Positions 13,333-24,832 of a DNA stretch of 64,000 nucleotides are shown here, piece after piece. This DNA comes from Ceratothoa steindachneri (taxonomy: Eukaryota > Arthropoda > Malacostraca > Isopoda > Cymothoidae): the NCBI GenBank assembly GCA_963969495.1, contig OZ018319.1, positions 207,029,733 to 207,093,732 of the forward strand, in the 5' to 3' direction. Position 1 is the first letter of the stretch. Every line of letters starts with the position of its first letter. The notes beneath the pieces are model-generated. The model was given only the letters and a program-made list of their open reading frames with translations. It was not told the DNA's origin and searched no databases. The translations under genes were made by a program, and so were the position numbers.

Positions 13333-14151
13333 ATGACATCGGGGCCTCTCATTCAGAAGTTACCTGGCGTTTTCGAGCCCGCTAGCTTCAAACGCTTCCT
13401 CGTTATTCGCTTCATTGATGGCAGCATGTTGGCGAAGGGCAACATGATCCATCAGAGGAGAGAATTAGCTAGTGCAATTGGTAGAGAGCCGAAGGTGACC
13501 CGTTTCTCGGACGGGAGCCTTCTGGCGAATGCGGCGAATCCCGCCGAGGCGGCCAAGATAAGTGCTCCTCGGACAATTCATGGCACCCCGGTGAGTGTTA
13601 CGCCGCACTCTACCATGAACTTTGTGAAAGGAGTAGTTTATGCGAGGGAACTCGTTGACTACTCCATTGAGGACATCACCCTAGAGCTGGCCGACCATGG
13701 GGCGGTCAAGGTCAAACGTGTAATGAGAAAACAGGGAGGGGTCTCGAGACCCACCCCCACACTCTTCGTCATGTTCGACTGTGACAAGCTCCCTGAGTCG
13801 ATGCCTGCCGGTTGGTACCGCTACCGCGTGAAGGAATTCGTTCCACTGCCGCGGCGGTGCTATTACTGTCACCGCTTTGGCCATACGAATCGTTCTTGTA
13901 GACGTGCAAAGTCGCCGTCACCCGAAGTTTGTGTAAATTGCTCCAAGGCCGCACACGATAAGTCCAAATCGTGTGTGGCCAACTGTGTCAATTGCGGGGA
14001 GTCGCACAGTGCTTCTTCAAAGCAATGTGGTGCATATCTCCTTGAGAAAGAAATCCTGGCCGTTCAGGCCCAGGATCGAGACTCATTCCGTGAGGCTAAG
14101 GACTTGGTCCTGGAGCGCCAAGCTCTGCTTGGACGTCATATGCCTCAATAG
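13333..14151 (+). pseudogene. LINE copy 1 ORF1, Gag-like domain with zinc knuckles
   Basis: An open frame of 272 codons. Residues ~1-170 form the conserved Gag-like domain preceding the knuckles, including 'SDGSLLANA' and 'GVVYARELVDYS'. Residues ~176-190 give a canonical CX2CX4HX4C knuckle (C-Y-Y-C-H-R-F-G-H-T-N-R-S-C); two further Cys/His clusters follow ('CVNCSKAAHDKSKSC', 'CVNCGESHSASSKQC'). Three tandem knuckles typify ORF1 proteins that coat the element RNA. The last ~45 residues are charged and probably helical. A stop at 14149-14151 separates it from the Ser/Pro-rich C-terminal part. Very similar words are found at 30.6-31.05 kb in copy 2. Confidence 0.85.
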
Positions 14152-14768
14152 TTAAAAAGACACCCTCTGCTCCTGGCCCATCCAGGCTAACGAGCACGGT
14201 TGTTTCCACGCCCATTCGAAACCCTTTTGCGGGCTCTAATCAACCCGGGCGCTCCCCTGGTAAAGCTGGCGGTAAAAAAGGTTCACACTCAGCCCCAGCT
14301 AAAACCAGGGGTTCCCCCTCTTCCCCCAGCATGACTTTTTCTCGTAAGGCGAAACGGCCACGCGCCTCCACCGAGTCGTTAGACTCACAAGAGGCAACAC
14401 CCCTGAAGATGATCGCTAGGCCATCTTCCGGGATTCCTAAAGCTGTCCCCCAAAAGGAGGACAGCAATAAAGGAGCTTCGGCTCCTTCGCCCACGCCCCC
14501 AGGTGGAGCGAGTGGCTCGGAGACGGTGGTTCCTCGAAAAGAGGGCCCCCCGCCTCTAAAGTCGCAACGTCCGCCTAAGGTTTCAAGGTGGAGGAAGGAA
14601 AAGACTCGCATGGTGAGCCCAACCTCCCCCAATAAGTCCTCGAAGGCGACAGCGTCTTCAGCGCTTTGTCCGGCCAACAGCGCCCGGGGTTCTGCCCCCG
14701 GAAAGCGTACGGCCATTCCGGTGAGGGTCTTTAGTTCGAGGAGGGCCCCCGCGTCTCCTCCGAGCTAG
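14152..14768 (+). pseudogene. LINE copy 1 ORF1, Ser/Pro/Lys-rich C-terminal part
   Basis: The longest open piece is 14331-14768 (145 codons), rich in Ser, Pro, Lys and Ala with no folded domain visible. It directly precedes ORF2 and continues ORF1 after the stop at 14149. Low-complexity basic tails like this are common in ORF1 of I-group LINEs. Whether the original ORF1 ended at 14151 or ran to 14768 cannot be decided from one decayed copy. Confidence 0.5.
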
Positions 14769-14773
14769 GCCTG

Positions 14774-15744
14774 GAGGGCATATTTCTTCAATGGAATTGT
14801 CGTGGACTCCGGGCCAACTGGGAGGAGCTGCGGAGGTTCGTCTCGTCCCGTTCCCCGTTAGCTATTTTTTGCAGGAGACCATGCTAGGCGCGTGCCACCT
14901 GCCTGCTCTCCTGGGGTATAAGGGTCCCCACCACCGCGGGATGGCCAGGCTGGTCGGTGCGCGGTTTGCACCGGCATGATGTCTCCGTTCTTCCTTTCTC
15001 TCTAGATACCTCCTTCCAGGCAGTGGCTGTGCAGCTGCGCCTGGATAGGAGGTATACTATCTTTTCTGCGTACATTCAACCGTCAACTTACTTCGACGCG
15101 GAGGACTTCCGCCGCGTCGTGGCACGGTTGCCAAGGCCCTATATCTTTCTTGAAGATCTGAACGGCAGGCATCCTCTCTGGGGAGATTACTCCATAAATC
15201 CCAGGGGACATGTCCTTGCCGATCTGATCGAAGAGCTTGAGATAGGTGTCCTAAACGTGGATGACTTTACGCATCACTGTCCAAGAACCACTTCATTTTC
15301 TTGCCTTGACCTATCTTTGTGCTCTTTGGATGCACAACCTGAATTTGATTGGGGGTGGTCGATGACCTCCATGGTAGTGATCACTTTCCCATTCAAATAT
15401 CATTTTCAGGGCAACTGCCGCCTGAGGGCCCACCTCGGTGGTGCTTGGCGCGGGCGCGGTGGCCTGCATTTCAGGAAATGACTGAATTTTCTATCTCAGT
15501 CGAGGAGTTTAGATCGGTAGATGAGGCCATTGAGTTCTTCTTCGGCAACCTCATCGCCGCGGGCATGACTACTTTTCCTAGGACGTCTGGCCGTTTTGCA
15601 CGCCAACTACTTCTACGGTGGTCGGCTGAGTGTGAGACGGCCCTCAAACAGAAGCGTTATGCCTACATGCGCTATAAGCGCCGCCCGAACGATTTCACTG
15701 TCGGAGAATTTCGTCAGGCTAGGGCTAGGTTCCAGTATATTTAG
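14774..15744 (+). pseudogene. LINE copy 1 ORF2, endonuclease domain
   Basis: The domain opens with 'LQWNCRGLRANWEEL' at about 14788-14832, the classic N-terminal motif of AP-like LINE endonucleases. 'FLEDLNGRHPLWGD' at about 15147-15188 is the G-D-x-N-A-x-H-x-x-W-G motif; the key Asp and Asn are kept but the Gly and Ala have changed. The enzyme would nick target DNA to prime reverse transcription. The frame shifts near 14875 and again between 15340 and 15480, after which 15349-15744 covers the region linking endonuclease to RT. A TAG at 15742-15744 ends this piece. Inactive, but all parts are recognisable. Confidence 0.75.
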
Positions 15745-17343
15745 AAGCACGCCCGCTGCTCTTCTTGGCGGGCATACGTGTCTTCACTTAACGGGAAGAC
15801 CCCTTTAGCAGATGTGTGGAGGCGAGTCAAAAGTATTCAGGGCAAGTTCTCGCAGGACCCCCCTACTGTTCTCCAGGGGAATGGGACCGCAATCTCGGAC
15901 CCCGCGTCCGTGGTGGAATCCTTCGCGACCGCTTTTTCCGCATTTTCTAGCCGACATGCTGCTCCGCCAGCATTCAATGCACGTCGTCATGTCGTGGAAG
16001 GCCGCCGGATGGACTTTCCTCCAGAGGCGAAGAACCCTTCAACGACAGGTTTACTGAGAGTGAGTTGTGCTCCGCTCTCGCTTCGTGCGCGGACACCGCC
16101 TATGGTCCGGATGATGTCCCGTACGCCATGCTTCGACACCTGGGTGAGTGAGGCATGGCATTTCTGTTAGATTTGTTCAACAGAATCTTGGTGGAGGGTC
16201 TTCTCCCAGATTCCAGGCGAATCGCTACTGTGCTTGCCATTTGCAAACCGGGGAGAGATCCTTTTACTCCGACCGGTTTCCGCCAAATCTCTCTAACCTC
16301 TTGCGTGTGCAAGTTGATGTAGAAATTGGTAAATGTTAGACTAGCCTTTTTCCTGGACAGCGGAGGCCATCTGTCATCTGCACAGTGCAGCTTCCACAAG
16401 TTCCACTCCACGTTGGATGCTCTGCTCCGACTGGAAAATGCCGTCTGCGAGGCTTTCCTTCGTAGACAGCACTACGCCAAGGTGTTTTTCGATCTGGAGA
16501 AGGCCTATGATATCGACGAATGGCGATACGGTATCATGTAGACTCTCCACACGATGGGGGCGAGTGGACGCCTCCCAATGTTTATATCTGAATTTTTGCG
16601 AGATCGTGGATTCCACGTACGGGTGGGAAAGCCCTCTCCAGACCAAAGGAGCAGGAAGAGGGTGTCCGCAGGGAAGTTTCATCAGTGTCACACTCTTTGC
16701 CCTGAGCATAAACGGCATCACTTCCTTGCTGCTGAAAGATGTTCTCGCTACGCTCTACGTGGACGACCTTTCGATCTCTTTTGGAGCGGCCAAAATGCCA
16801 ACTCTTGAGCGTCGACTCCAACAGGCATTGAACCGCGTCTCTGGCTATGCCGAAGCGCACAGGTTTCGGTTTTCTTTGGCCAAGACTAAGGTGGTGCACT
16901 TCTGCCGCCATCCACAGCTTCATACCGACCCAGATTTGTTTCTTAATGGGGTTCGCCTGGATGTGGTTGAATCGCACCGTTTCCTTGGTCTTGTATTCGA
17001 CCGACGCCTCACCTGGGAGGCTCATATTCGCAGCCTTAGGGTCTCTTGTACCCGCGCCATGGACATTCTCAGTTCCGTGACGTTCAGCGCATGGGGCGCT
17101 GATAGGGCTACTGCCCTACTTTTTTATCAAACCTTTGTTCGTTCGAAGCTCGACTACGGATGCGAGTTTTATGCATCGGCAGCCGAGCGTTTATTCCGGA
17201 AGGTGGATTCGATGCACCACAACGGCCTTCGCCTTATGACCGGTGCTTTCCGCACTTTTCCCATTGAGAGCCTGTTGGTCGATGTTGGAGAGATGCCACA
17301 CGCTCTGCGCCGCGTGCAGTGCATCACATGCCTGTATGCGTGA
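15745..17343 (+). pseudogene. LINE copy 1 ORF2, reverse transcriptase domain
   Basis: RT motifs occur in order across shifted frames: 'CADTAYGPDDVPYAMLR' near 16081-16132 (the A-x-G-x-D-x-I-P region), 'CKPGRDP' and 'FRQISLTSC' near 16244-16310, motif A 'VFFDLEKAYD' near 16483-16512, 'GCPQGSFIS' near 16660-16686, and the catalytic box Y-V-D-D-L at 16756-16770. The thumb with 'HRFLGLVFDRRLTWEAHI' follows near 16975-17030. The last 308 codons (16417-17343) are open except that motif A lies in a neighbouring frame, so only a few indels disable it. Would copy element RNA into DNA at the nicked target. Confidence 0.8.
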
Positions 17344-18401
17344 GCCCGGCGCCTCCCTCAGTCGCCAACAGCTCTCACTGCATCAGCAGCTGATCTCGAT
17401 GGTGCCGAGAGACGCCAGTCATACCCTAAGCCCTTTGGGTCTAGGTCCAGGAAATTCTTTCGAGGGCTAGATATAGCTCTCAGGCTGGTGGCGCCCCTGG
17501 TTCTGCCCAGGACGCCACCACATTTGGCTATTTGTCGCCACACCTCTGCTCCCAAAGCTTGTACGGCGCCGAAGGTAATGCGTTTGACCTTTCTGGAGCA
17601 CACCTCGTGTCGCGCTGGAACCGTGCCAGTGTATACGACTGGCTCCAAGTCCCAGAGGGGGTCGGCCTTCACGCTGTATCCCCTCTGTTTGAAGTCAGTG
17701 GGGCTCTGCCAGGCGCTGCGTCTGTTTTCACGACCGAGCTGGTGGCAATACATCACTAGGTACGGGAGATTACGCGACGTGCCCGGTTCGGAGACCGGAT
17801 TGTGATTTATAGCGACTAACAAAGCGCCCTGAGTGCTCTCGAGGCGTTGGAATCTCCACATCCCCTGGTTCGTGATATCTGTGACGTCACGGTTATGGCG
17901 AGCCGGGCAGATGTCGAGATTATCTTCTGCTAGGTTCCTGGACATGTAGGAATTGTGGGGAATGAGCGCGCCGATGAGGGCGCCAAAGAGTCCGCGAGGA
18001 CTCTGCGACCGGACCAGCGTTTCGCTCTTGCTCACACCGACTACATGGCAGGAATACGGGCAGCTCTTCGGACTGCTTGGCAAAGAAAATGGGAGACGGT
18101 TAAAGGGAACTTAAAGTTGCGTGCCATTGCACCACGACTGTTCCCATGGACCTATCCCCCAATGCCGCGACGGCACACTCGTGTGACCCATCGCTATTTG
18201 ATGGAGCGCTCGCCTGCACCCTATTGCAACGACTGCGTCGTCCCCCAGACTGTTGGTCACATTCTTGTCAAATGTCCCAGTCTGGGTGATCTTCGCGCAC
18301 GTTACCTGTCCCGGTACCGGGATGGGCGGGATCGCTACCAACTGTCCCTTGTACTCGGGTCGAGTGCGTGCACCATGACTGGTGGACTGGTAGACTTTTA
18401 G
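17344..18401 (+). pseudogene. LINE copy 1 ORF2, RNase H domain and CCHC tail
   Basis: RNase H motifs are visible: 'VYTTGSKS' near 17629-17652 (normally Y-T-D-G-S-K, so the first catalytic Asp is replaced by Thr), 'ASVFTTELVAIHH' near 17719-17757 with the catalytic Glu, 'VIYSD' near 17803-17817, and 'VPGHVGIVGNERADEGAK' near 17935-17989, interrupted by stops. A C-terminal C-x2-C-x8-H-x4-C motif lies at 18225-18275. The RNase H would remove the RNA strand during integration. Loss of the first Asp is probably post-insertion decay. The frame ends at TAG 18399-18401. Confidence 0.75.
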
Positions 18402-18660
18402 GGGGAGGCCGGCATTCTCCCTTGTATTTAACTTTTTGTTTTTTTGTTATTGTTTTTTGTTTTTTGTAGGTCACAGGCTCCTGCACCGGGGGGAGGTGGA
18501 CCTCATCCCGACGCCGGAGCTTGCTCCCTGATTTTGATCCCTTTTTATTCTTGTTTCTGTTAAAATTTTTATTTTAAAGTAGCCTAGAACTGGGCTGTTT
18601 GTTTGCGGCGACTTATGCCGAAGTGGGCAGTCGCCAGATAGCCCCTTAAAAAAAAAAAAA
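18402..18660 (+). other. 3' UTR and poly-A of LINE copy 1
   Basis: T-rich stretch ('TTTTTGTTTTTTTGTTATTG' type text near 18430-18465), a GC-rich block with 'CACCGGGGGGAGGTGGACC', then 'GCCCCTTAAA' running into 13 A residues ending at 18660. The same 3' region, inverted, is traceable at 32.05-32.2 kb. Confidence 0.7.
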
Positions 18661-18674
18661 TTTCGTTAACTCCA
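18661..18674. repeat. 3' target-site duplication of LINE copy 1
   Basis: 'TTTCGTTAACTCCA' starts at the first base after the poly-A and repeats the motif at 11800-11815 (one 2-base difference and one substitution). Its position exactly at the end of the poly-A is what target-primed reverse transcription predicts. Confidence 0.6.
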
Positions 18675-18679
18675 AGTTA

Positions 18680-19500
18680 CTATACTCAGTTCCTCAATGT
18701 TCTCCCACATCACCTTCGTATTTTTAACACCTCACTTACAAATGGAGTGGTACCATCCGAATTCAATCATACTGCTGTTCAGCCAATTCTAAAGAAACAG
18801 AGCCTAGACCCGAACAACACGGTCGAGGGCAGTCTAATCTTTCAACTCCGGCTCTTTTCTTTAGTCCTTTATATGCTGGTGTTAGCTACAGTTCTTAATT
18901 TCTATGTCAGCCTCCAACATAGATGAGATCTTCCGATCAGGCTGGAAGACTCGACACAAAACTGAATCCGTTCTTCCTACTGTTAACGACCGTCTTCATC
19001 GTTCGGCTGATGCTGGTTGGCGTTCCATTTTAGTACTTCTTGATCTCTCGGTAGCCTTTTATTCTGTCGATTACATTGATTTTTATGAACGCCTGAAGGT
19101 TTCTCGAGCTACAATTGATGTGTTTCACTCGTACCTATCATTTTGTACTCACTCTGTTTATATCTGAGATAATACATACATATATCTAGGACAACATGGG
19201 AGCGTTTTTATAATCTGCCTGGCTCGGATCGGGGTCCCCTCCTCTCTTGTATGTACCTACTTTGCCTGGTCATTCTTATGCGTCGCCTTAATCATTCATT
19301 CTACTGCTATAATGATGGAACGCACGTCTATCAAACTTTTTCTCCAGATTCTTGACCAAGACATATGAATCTTCTATTAGAGGATTACATAAATAGTTAA
19401 TGTCTCTTGGACAACCTTCTGAACTCAATCAAGATAAAATTGAGATAATGGCGATGGGTAAGCTTTCAGATGGCGCTTTCTTTAAAATATATTGCTTATT
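18680..19500 (+). pseudogene. CR1/L2-like LINE reverse transcriptase relic
   Basis: Reading across frameshifts gives 'FNTSLTNGVVPSEFNHTAV' and 'PILKKQSLDPNN' (18706-18818), the start of a CR1/L2/Rex1-type RT. 'FRSGWKTRHKTES' and 'SILVLLDLSVAF' (18930-19056) are the region around motif A, where the family has F-x-S-G-F-R-x-x-H-S-T-E and L-L-D-L-S-A-A-F-D. The catalytic box survives as 'CYNDGTHVY' near 19306-19333 (normally C-Y-A-D-D-T-Q). The relic begins right after the target duplication of LINE copy 1, so that LINE probably landed inside it; the matching 5' piece should lie just before 11815. Confidence 0.65.
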
Positions 19501-19539
19501 TTGCTTATCTGAGTGGCTATCCATTACCTTTTTAACGAT

Positions 19540-19830
19540 CTCTCAAAACTCATGCGACTGAGGGTTTCAAAATACTTCAAGGATTTGATGACATTGACTA
19601 TAAACATCTCTTTAGCTTGAACGTGAATGCTACTCGCAACCATGGGCGGAAGTTCAATCACTCTCGTTACTCTTCTGAAAAGGTTGGTTGCTTTTTCACC
19701 TAAAAAATATGCAACACTTGGAACAGACTACCAACGGATGTGGTAAACAGTTAATTAGTTGAGCAGTTCAAAAGTCGGTGAGACAAGGTGCTGCACATAA
19801 TAGTGTAAGTATTAGTGTGAATTCCCGGTA
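19540..19830 (+). pseudogene. C-terminal tail of another LINE ORF2
   Basis: The translation contains 'FKILQGFDDIDYKHLFSLN' (about 19567-19624), 'TRNHGRKF' and 'CNTWNRLPTDVVNS' (about 19711-19752). A 'K-G-F-D-N-V-D' element followed by 'R-G-H-x-x-K-L' and 'W-N-x-L-P-x-x-V-V' is the stock ending of many CR1/Jockey-like ORF2 proteins and of RT-derived gene models. Only this C-terminal piece is visible. Its relation to the RT upstream is unclear because a different CR1/L2 tail follows at 20.1 kb. Confidence 0.55.
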
Positions 19831-20129
19831 ACCTTTTAACGGTATCTCATCGGTATGGGTTGTAAAACATTTTGACGTACTGAGATTCCTTGTAACTCCT
19901 TGTAACTCTAAATCTTTCTTAATTAAGATTAAGGAGGAGGGGATGCAGAGAGAATAATTGTGAAGTTGACCACAATAGTTTCTAGATAATCATCCACGCT
20001 TTCGTTTTTCATATATATATTATATCCCCTTTTTGATTTACTCTCGTCTTATCTCCTCCATTCTTTCCCATTCTTGGACTGGTCTCGAGTGGACTTTAGG
20101 GTACCTAAGTCCACCGGGGAAGGTTATCT

Positions 20130-20445
20130 CCTCTAGCCTTCCTGTCCTCTAAACTTCATTGGCTCCTCGTCCAATTCCAGCTAGCCTTCAAGGTCCTCGT
20201 CTCACCTACACAATCTTAAATGCCTTGGCTCTCTTTTACCCTGACTTTCTCAATGAATCTATCCATGGATTGCAGTCTTGCATTCTGATTATCCCTCTTT
20301 TTTTCTTGAGCCAATAAACATATTTGGTTCATGAACAATCGTGCTTTCGCTAATTTTGCTCCTATACTGTGGAATGATCTGCCTGTTGAGATACCCTAGC
20401 CCCTCTTTGCCGGTGACTTTAAATCACATCTCTTCTCTCATGGAT
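20130..20445 (+). pseudogene. CR1/L2-like ORF2 C-terminal tail
   Basis: 'LHWLPVQFRLAFKVLVLTY' (about 20156-20214) followed by 'LNALALFYPDFL' and later 'NRAFANFAPILWNDLPVEI' and 'FKSHLFSHGF' (about 20338-20445) reproduce the standard CR1/L2/Rex1 ending: L-H-W-L-P, S-R-A-F-x-x-A-P-x-L-W-N-x-L-P, F-K-x-x-L-K-T-H-L-F. One frameshift and a poly-T slip (20300-20307) break it. It may be the 3' end of the RT relic at 18.7 kb. Confidence 0.65.
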
Positions 20446-20791
20446 TTTCTTATCAATAGCAGTACAAAAGATTGTGAGGAAAATATTCATAAAGATTTGA
20501 CGCAGAATTTGCAATAGAAATAACCATAAAAAATTAGTAAAATATAAATTTAAAGTGAGAGAGATAAAGAGTATTAAGAAATGTGGTTTATGATAATCAT
20601 CAGGTTTGGCAACAAATCGGCTCAGACACAAAGATTCACAAGAGGGAAGCACATAAAAGAAGAGAAAGGCTGGATGAAAGTCAGAGGTGAAGGACAGGTA
20701 AAAGGTAAATAATTTCTGGTTAAACAATTAGTTTCAGCGCTCATATTACTGCAAAGGGATAATCTAGAATAATATTTAGCGATTCTGTTCC

Positions 20792-20793
<2 letters not shown>

Positions 20794-20884
<91 letters not shown>
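20794..20884. repeat. (TA)n microsatellite at left edge of Penelope palindrome
   Basis: About 45 TA units with one 'TAC' interruption near 20840. Directly followed by a 48-base segment ('GTGGGTGAAAAACTCAC') and then the left palindrome arm. Confidence 0.95.
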
Positions 20885-20886
<2 letters not shown>

Positions 20887-20931
20887 GTGTGTGGGTGAAA
20901 AACTCACAAAGTATTGCGTGAATAAGCAATA

Positions 20932-22978
20932 AATGCAACAATGCCCACAGGGAAAATTAATACGAGGATTCCAAGTACTTTTGAACTTTATTTCTAGTTC
21001 TTTATCAAGGAATAACACAAGTATTGAAAATTGTAATATTTATAAATATGATAGAGAGGAGAGGGAACGCCCACCTAAAGCAAAAAACCAAGCAACAAAA
21101 AGAATATATATGAAATGGAAACCTTAGGAGGAGCTAAGATAAATACAAAATAAGATCATTAAATCAAGTAAATTTAAAAGGTTAAAGGTTGACAAGAGAG
21201 TTAAAATACTGCCTATGCAATTAGGGAGGGAGAAAATCTTAACGAGAGATTAACCTCAGAGGTCAGGATCTAAAAACCAAGGTAGAATAAGTACAAATGT
21301 TCTACAGACTTGATTCAAATGAAAATAAATACCTCTACATAGATGCATATAATTTAAAAAATAACCATCAAGTTTATATAAGCTAGGACTTAAATTAAAA
21401 TTTGCGAATTTACTAATAAAGGTTGATTCAAGGATATTTCAGGAAATTGTATCGTTATTATGACAAATGATTTTAGCAGAATTCCAATCAATATCGTGAT
21501 TAAGATATGGACATAAAATGAGCTGCTTTCTTCGCTACGACGAACATTATATTTATGCTGAGAAATTCGTTTTTTAAAACATTTACCTGATTGGCCAAAG
21601 TAATATTTAGAGCAATCGATACATTTTACGCAATATACATTATCAATAGGGGAAGGGGCGTTCTTGACTTATAGTTTAGAGATAGTATTATTATAGTTAA
21701 ATACTAAACAAATGCCTATAGATTTTAAAATATGAGGGAGAAAAGCAAGAATGAATTAAAAGGAAGTACATGAGTATTCTTGTTATTAAAAGGCGCGCGA
21801 AGTTCGAAACTATAAAAAGACTTTTTTTGCTAACTGAAGGAAATGAAAAGGATAGCAAAGTTTATGGCTGATGTCAAAAATTTTGGAAACTTCAAAGTCA
21901 AGAAATTCAGGACTAACCACACGAAGGGGGCGGAGAAACATTGAAATAAAAATAGATCTTTTGACTTTAATATGGTGAGAGAAGTAAAAGTGAATATAAG
22001 AAAAAGAATTAGTTGGTTTCCGATAGACAGAGAATTTGAAACCAGAAGGCGTGCGGTGTATTAATAAATCAAGGAAAGGAATACTTTCATTCTGTTCACT
22101 TTCAAGGGTAAATTTGATAAGGTACAAGGGAAATAAGTTTGTTCAAAAAAATAAAAATATTTTCAGAATTTAGGCCTCAAGCAAAGGATATCATCAATAT
22201 AGCGAAACTAGATTATAGAAAAATCTACAAGAGAGGGGAGGAAAACCGTTTCGAAAAAGTCCATATATAAGTTAGATAAAACGGGAGATTAACAATTAGA
22301 GATAGCTAAACTAAATGTTTGGCGAAAGAATTTAACATTTAAAGTAAATGCACAGTCTTTGGTACAGAGGGAGATTAATTCTAAGAATAAAACCAGAATA
22401 AATTAGGGGGTATAGGTAATTCAACGTTACTCAATTTATCTTTAAGAAACAGAAATAGATCATCAACCGGAACTTTAGTGAAAAGGAAGAAAACATCAAA
22501 GCTAACAAGGGTGAAGTCTAAAGGGTAAGGGATGGTATTAAGTTTTTCGATTAGGTAGGAACTATTAACTATATGGGAATCCGAAATGCATCCTACCAGA
22601 GGGTTATGATAAGATGTAAGCCATTTTGACTAAGCATATGAAACAGAGCCTACAAAACTGACAATGGGGCGTAAAGGAGTATTAGGTTTGTGAGTCTTGA
22701 CAAGGACATAAAGATAAGGAAGAGAGGCATTCATAGATTTAAATTTAGAAATTAAGTCTGGATAATGTTTAAGAATTGAACGTACTTTTTTATGAAAATT
22801 ACTATTCACTTGTTCTAAAGGGTCTTTATTTAAATGCACATAGGTAGAATCATGATTAGTTAATTCGCTCATTTTATCGAAATATGTTTGTTTATCTAAC
22901 ATAACTATTGCACCAGATTTATCGACTTTAGTAATATGAAGGTTAGGATTATTCTTAAGGTTATTTTTAGCCTGGTAC
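20932..22978 (-). mobile_element. Penelope-like element, family 1, left copy
   Basis: A minus-strand Penelope-like retroelement: RT then GIY-YIG, the domain order that defines this class. Its 5' end (22978) butts directly against the 5' end of a plus-strand copy of the same family, giving a head-to-head inverted pair. The 3' end at 20932 lies 48 bases from a (TA)n array. The copy has several stops and an internal deletion of roughly 90 bases relative to the right copy (near 21.35 kb). It begins inside the RT N-terminal region, so it is 5'-truncated. Confidence 0.85.
21380..22978 (-). pseudogene. Penelope family 1 RT + GIY-YIG, left copy (broken)
   Basis: From the 5' end: 'VDKSGAIVMLDKQTYFDKM' (22930-22874), 'LPYLYVLVKTHKP' and 'LRPIVS' (22723-22652) are the fingers; 'LVSFDVFFLFTKVPVDDL' is motif A near 22514-22460; R-Y-I-D-D at 22204-22190 is the catalytic box; 'SIPFLDLLIHRTPSGFKF' and 'VYRKPTNS' follow (22082-22008). 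The GIY-YIG nuclease comes after a linker: 'VYCVKCIDCSKYYFGQSGK' near 21640-21580 and 'NIIESTFISKF' near 21435. In-frame stops flank the catalytic box (TAG at 22210-22208, TGA at 22165-22163), and the frame changes before 'KFTLES'. Both stops recur in the right copy. Confidence 0.85.
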
Positions 22979-24832
22979 GACTCACAAATCTAATAAACCT
23001 TTACGTTCCATTGTCAGTCTGTAGGCTCTGTCTAATATGCTTAGTCAAAATGGCTTACATCTTATCATAACCCTCTGGTAGGATGCATTTCGGATTCCCA
23101 TATAGTTAATAGTTCCTACCTAATCGAAAAACTTAATACCATCCCTTACCCTTTAGACTTCACCCTTGTTAGCTTTGATGTTTTCTTCCTTTTCACTAAA
23201 GTTCCGGTTGATGATCTATTTCTGTTTCTTAAAGATAAATTGAGTAACGTTGAATTACCTATACCCCCTAATTTATTCTGGTTTTATTCTTAGAATTAAT
23301 CTCCCTCTGTACCAAAGACTGTGCATTTACTTTAAATGTTAAATTCTTTCGCCAAACATTTAGTTTAGCTATCTCTAATTGTTTATCTCCCGTTTTATCT
23401 AACTTATATATGGACTTTTTCGAAACGGTTTTCCTCCCCTCTCTTGTAGATTTTTCTATAATCTAGTTTCGCTATATTGATGATATCCTTTGCTTGAGGC
23501 CTAAATTCTGAAAATATTTTTATTTTTTTGAACAAACTTATTTCCCTTGTACCTTATCAAATTTACCCTTGAAAGTGAACAGAATGAAAGTATTCCTTTC
23601 CTTGATTTATTAATACACCGCACGCCTTCTGGTTTCAAATTCTCTGTCTATCGGAAACCAACTAATTCTTTTTCTTATATTCACTTTTACTTCTCTCACC
23701 ATATTAAAGTCAAAAGATCTATTTTTATTTCAATGTTTCTCCGTGCACTTCATGCAGTTAGTCCTGAATTTCTTGACTCTGAAGTTTCCAAAATTTTTGA
23801 CATCGGCCATAAACTTTGCTATCCTTTTCATTTCCTTCAGTTAGCAAAAAAAGTCTTTTTATAGTTTCGAACTTCGCGCGCCTTTTAATAACAAGAATAC
23901 TCATATACTTCCTTTTAATTCATCCTTGCTTTTCTCCCTCATATTTTAAAATCTATAGGCATTTGTTCAGTATTTAACTATAATAATACTATCTCTAAAC
24001 TATAAGTCAAGAACGCCCCTTCCCCTATTGATAATGTATATTGCGTAAAATGTATCGATTGCTCTAAATATTACTTTGGCCAATCAGGTAAATGTTTTAA
24101 AAAACGAATTTCTCAGCATAAATATAATGTTCGTCGTAGCGAAGAAAGCAGCTCATTTTATGTCCATATTTTAATCACGATATTGATTGGAATTCTGCTA
24201 AAATCATCTGTCATAATAACGATACAATTTCCCGAAATATCATTGAATCAACCTTTATTAGTAAATTTCCAAATTTTAATTTAAGTCCTGGCTTATATAC
24301 CTGTATGGTTATTTTTTTAAACTATATTCACAATATACTGTCAAAACTTTTAATTTGAGACGAATTATTTATATTAATCTTAATAATAAATTTTATTTTA
24401 TTTTGTATGCATCTATGAGGACTAATGTTTTTGTCTGTATTTATTTTCATTTGAGTCAAGTCTTTAGAACATTTGTACTTATTCTACCTTGGTTTTTAGA
24501 TCCTGACCTCTGAGGTTAATCTCTCGTTAAGATTTTTCTTTCTCCTTAATTGCCTAGGCGGTATTTTAATCCTCTTGTCAACCTTTCGTCTATTGCATTT
24601 ACCTGATTTAATAATCATATTTTGTATTTATCTTCGCTCCTCCTAAGGTTTCCATTTCATATTAATTCATTTTGTTGATTGGTATTTTGCTTTTTTGTGG
24701 GCGTTCCCTCCCCTCTCTATCATCTTTATAAATATTACAATTTTCAATACTTCTGTTATTTCTTGATAAAAAACTCGAAATAAAGTTCAAAGTACTTGGA
24801 ATCCTCGTATTAATTTTCCCTGTGGGCTTCGT

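Larger units (their letters stand above)
11816..18660 (+). mobile_element. nearly full-length RNase H-bearing LINE, copy 1
   Basis: A ~6.8-kb non-LTR retrotransposon with 5' UTR, ORF1 (CCHC zinc knuckles), ORF2 (apurinic-type endonuclease, reverse transcriptase, RNase H, C-terminal CCHC), a T-rich 3' UTR and a terminal poly-A. It is GC-richer than its flanks. Domain order endonuclease-RT-RNase H-CCHC is that of the I group of LINEs; I cannot name the clade. Several frameshifts and stops in both ORFs mean the copy is inactive, although its structure is complete. A decayed relative lies at 30.1-33.5 kb. It appears to be inserted into a CR1/L2-like element. Confidence 0.85.

Noticed and set aside
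14240..14716. 158-codon minus-strand frame
   Set aside because: Antisense to the Ser/Pro-rich ORF1 tail of LINE copy 1, in GC-rich sequence.
17358..18083. 241-codon minus-strand frame
   Set aside because: Antisense to the RNase H domain of LINE copy 1, which has clear motifs on the plus strand.
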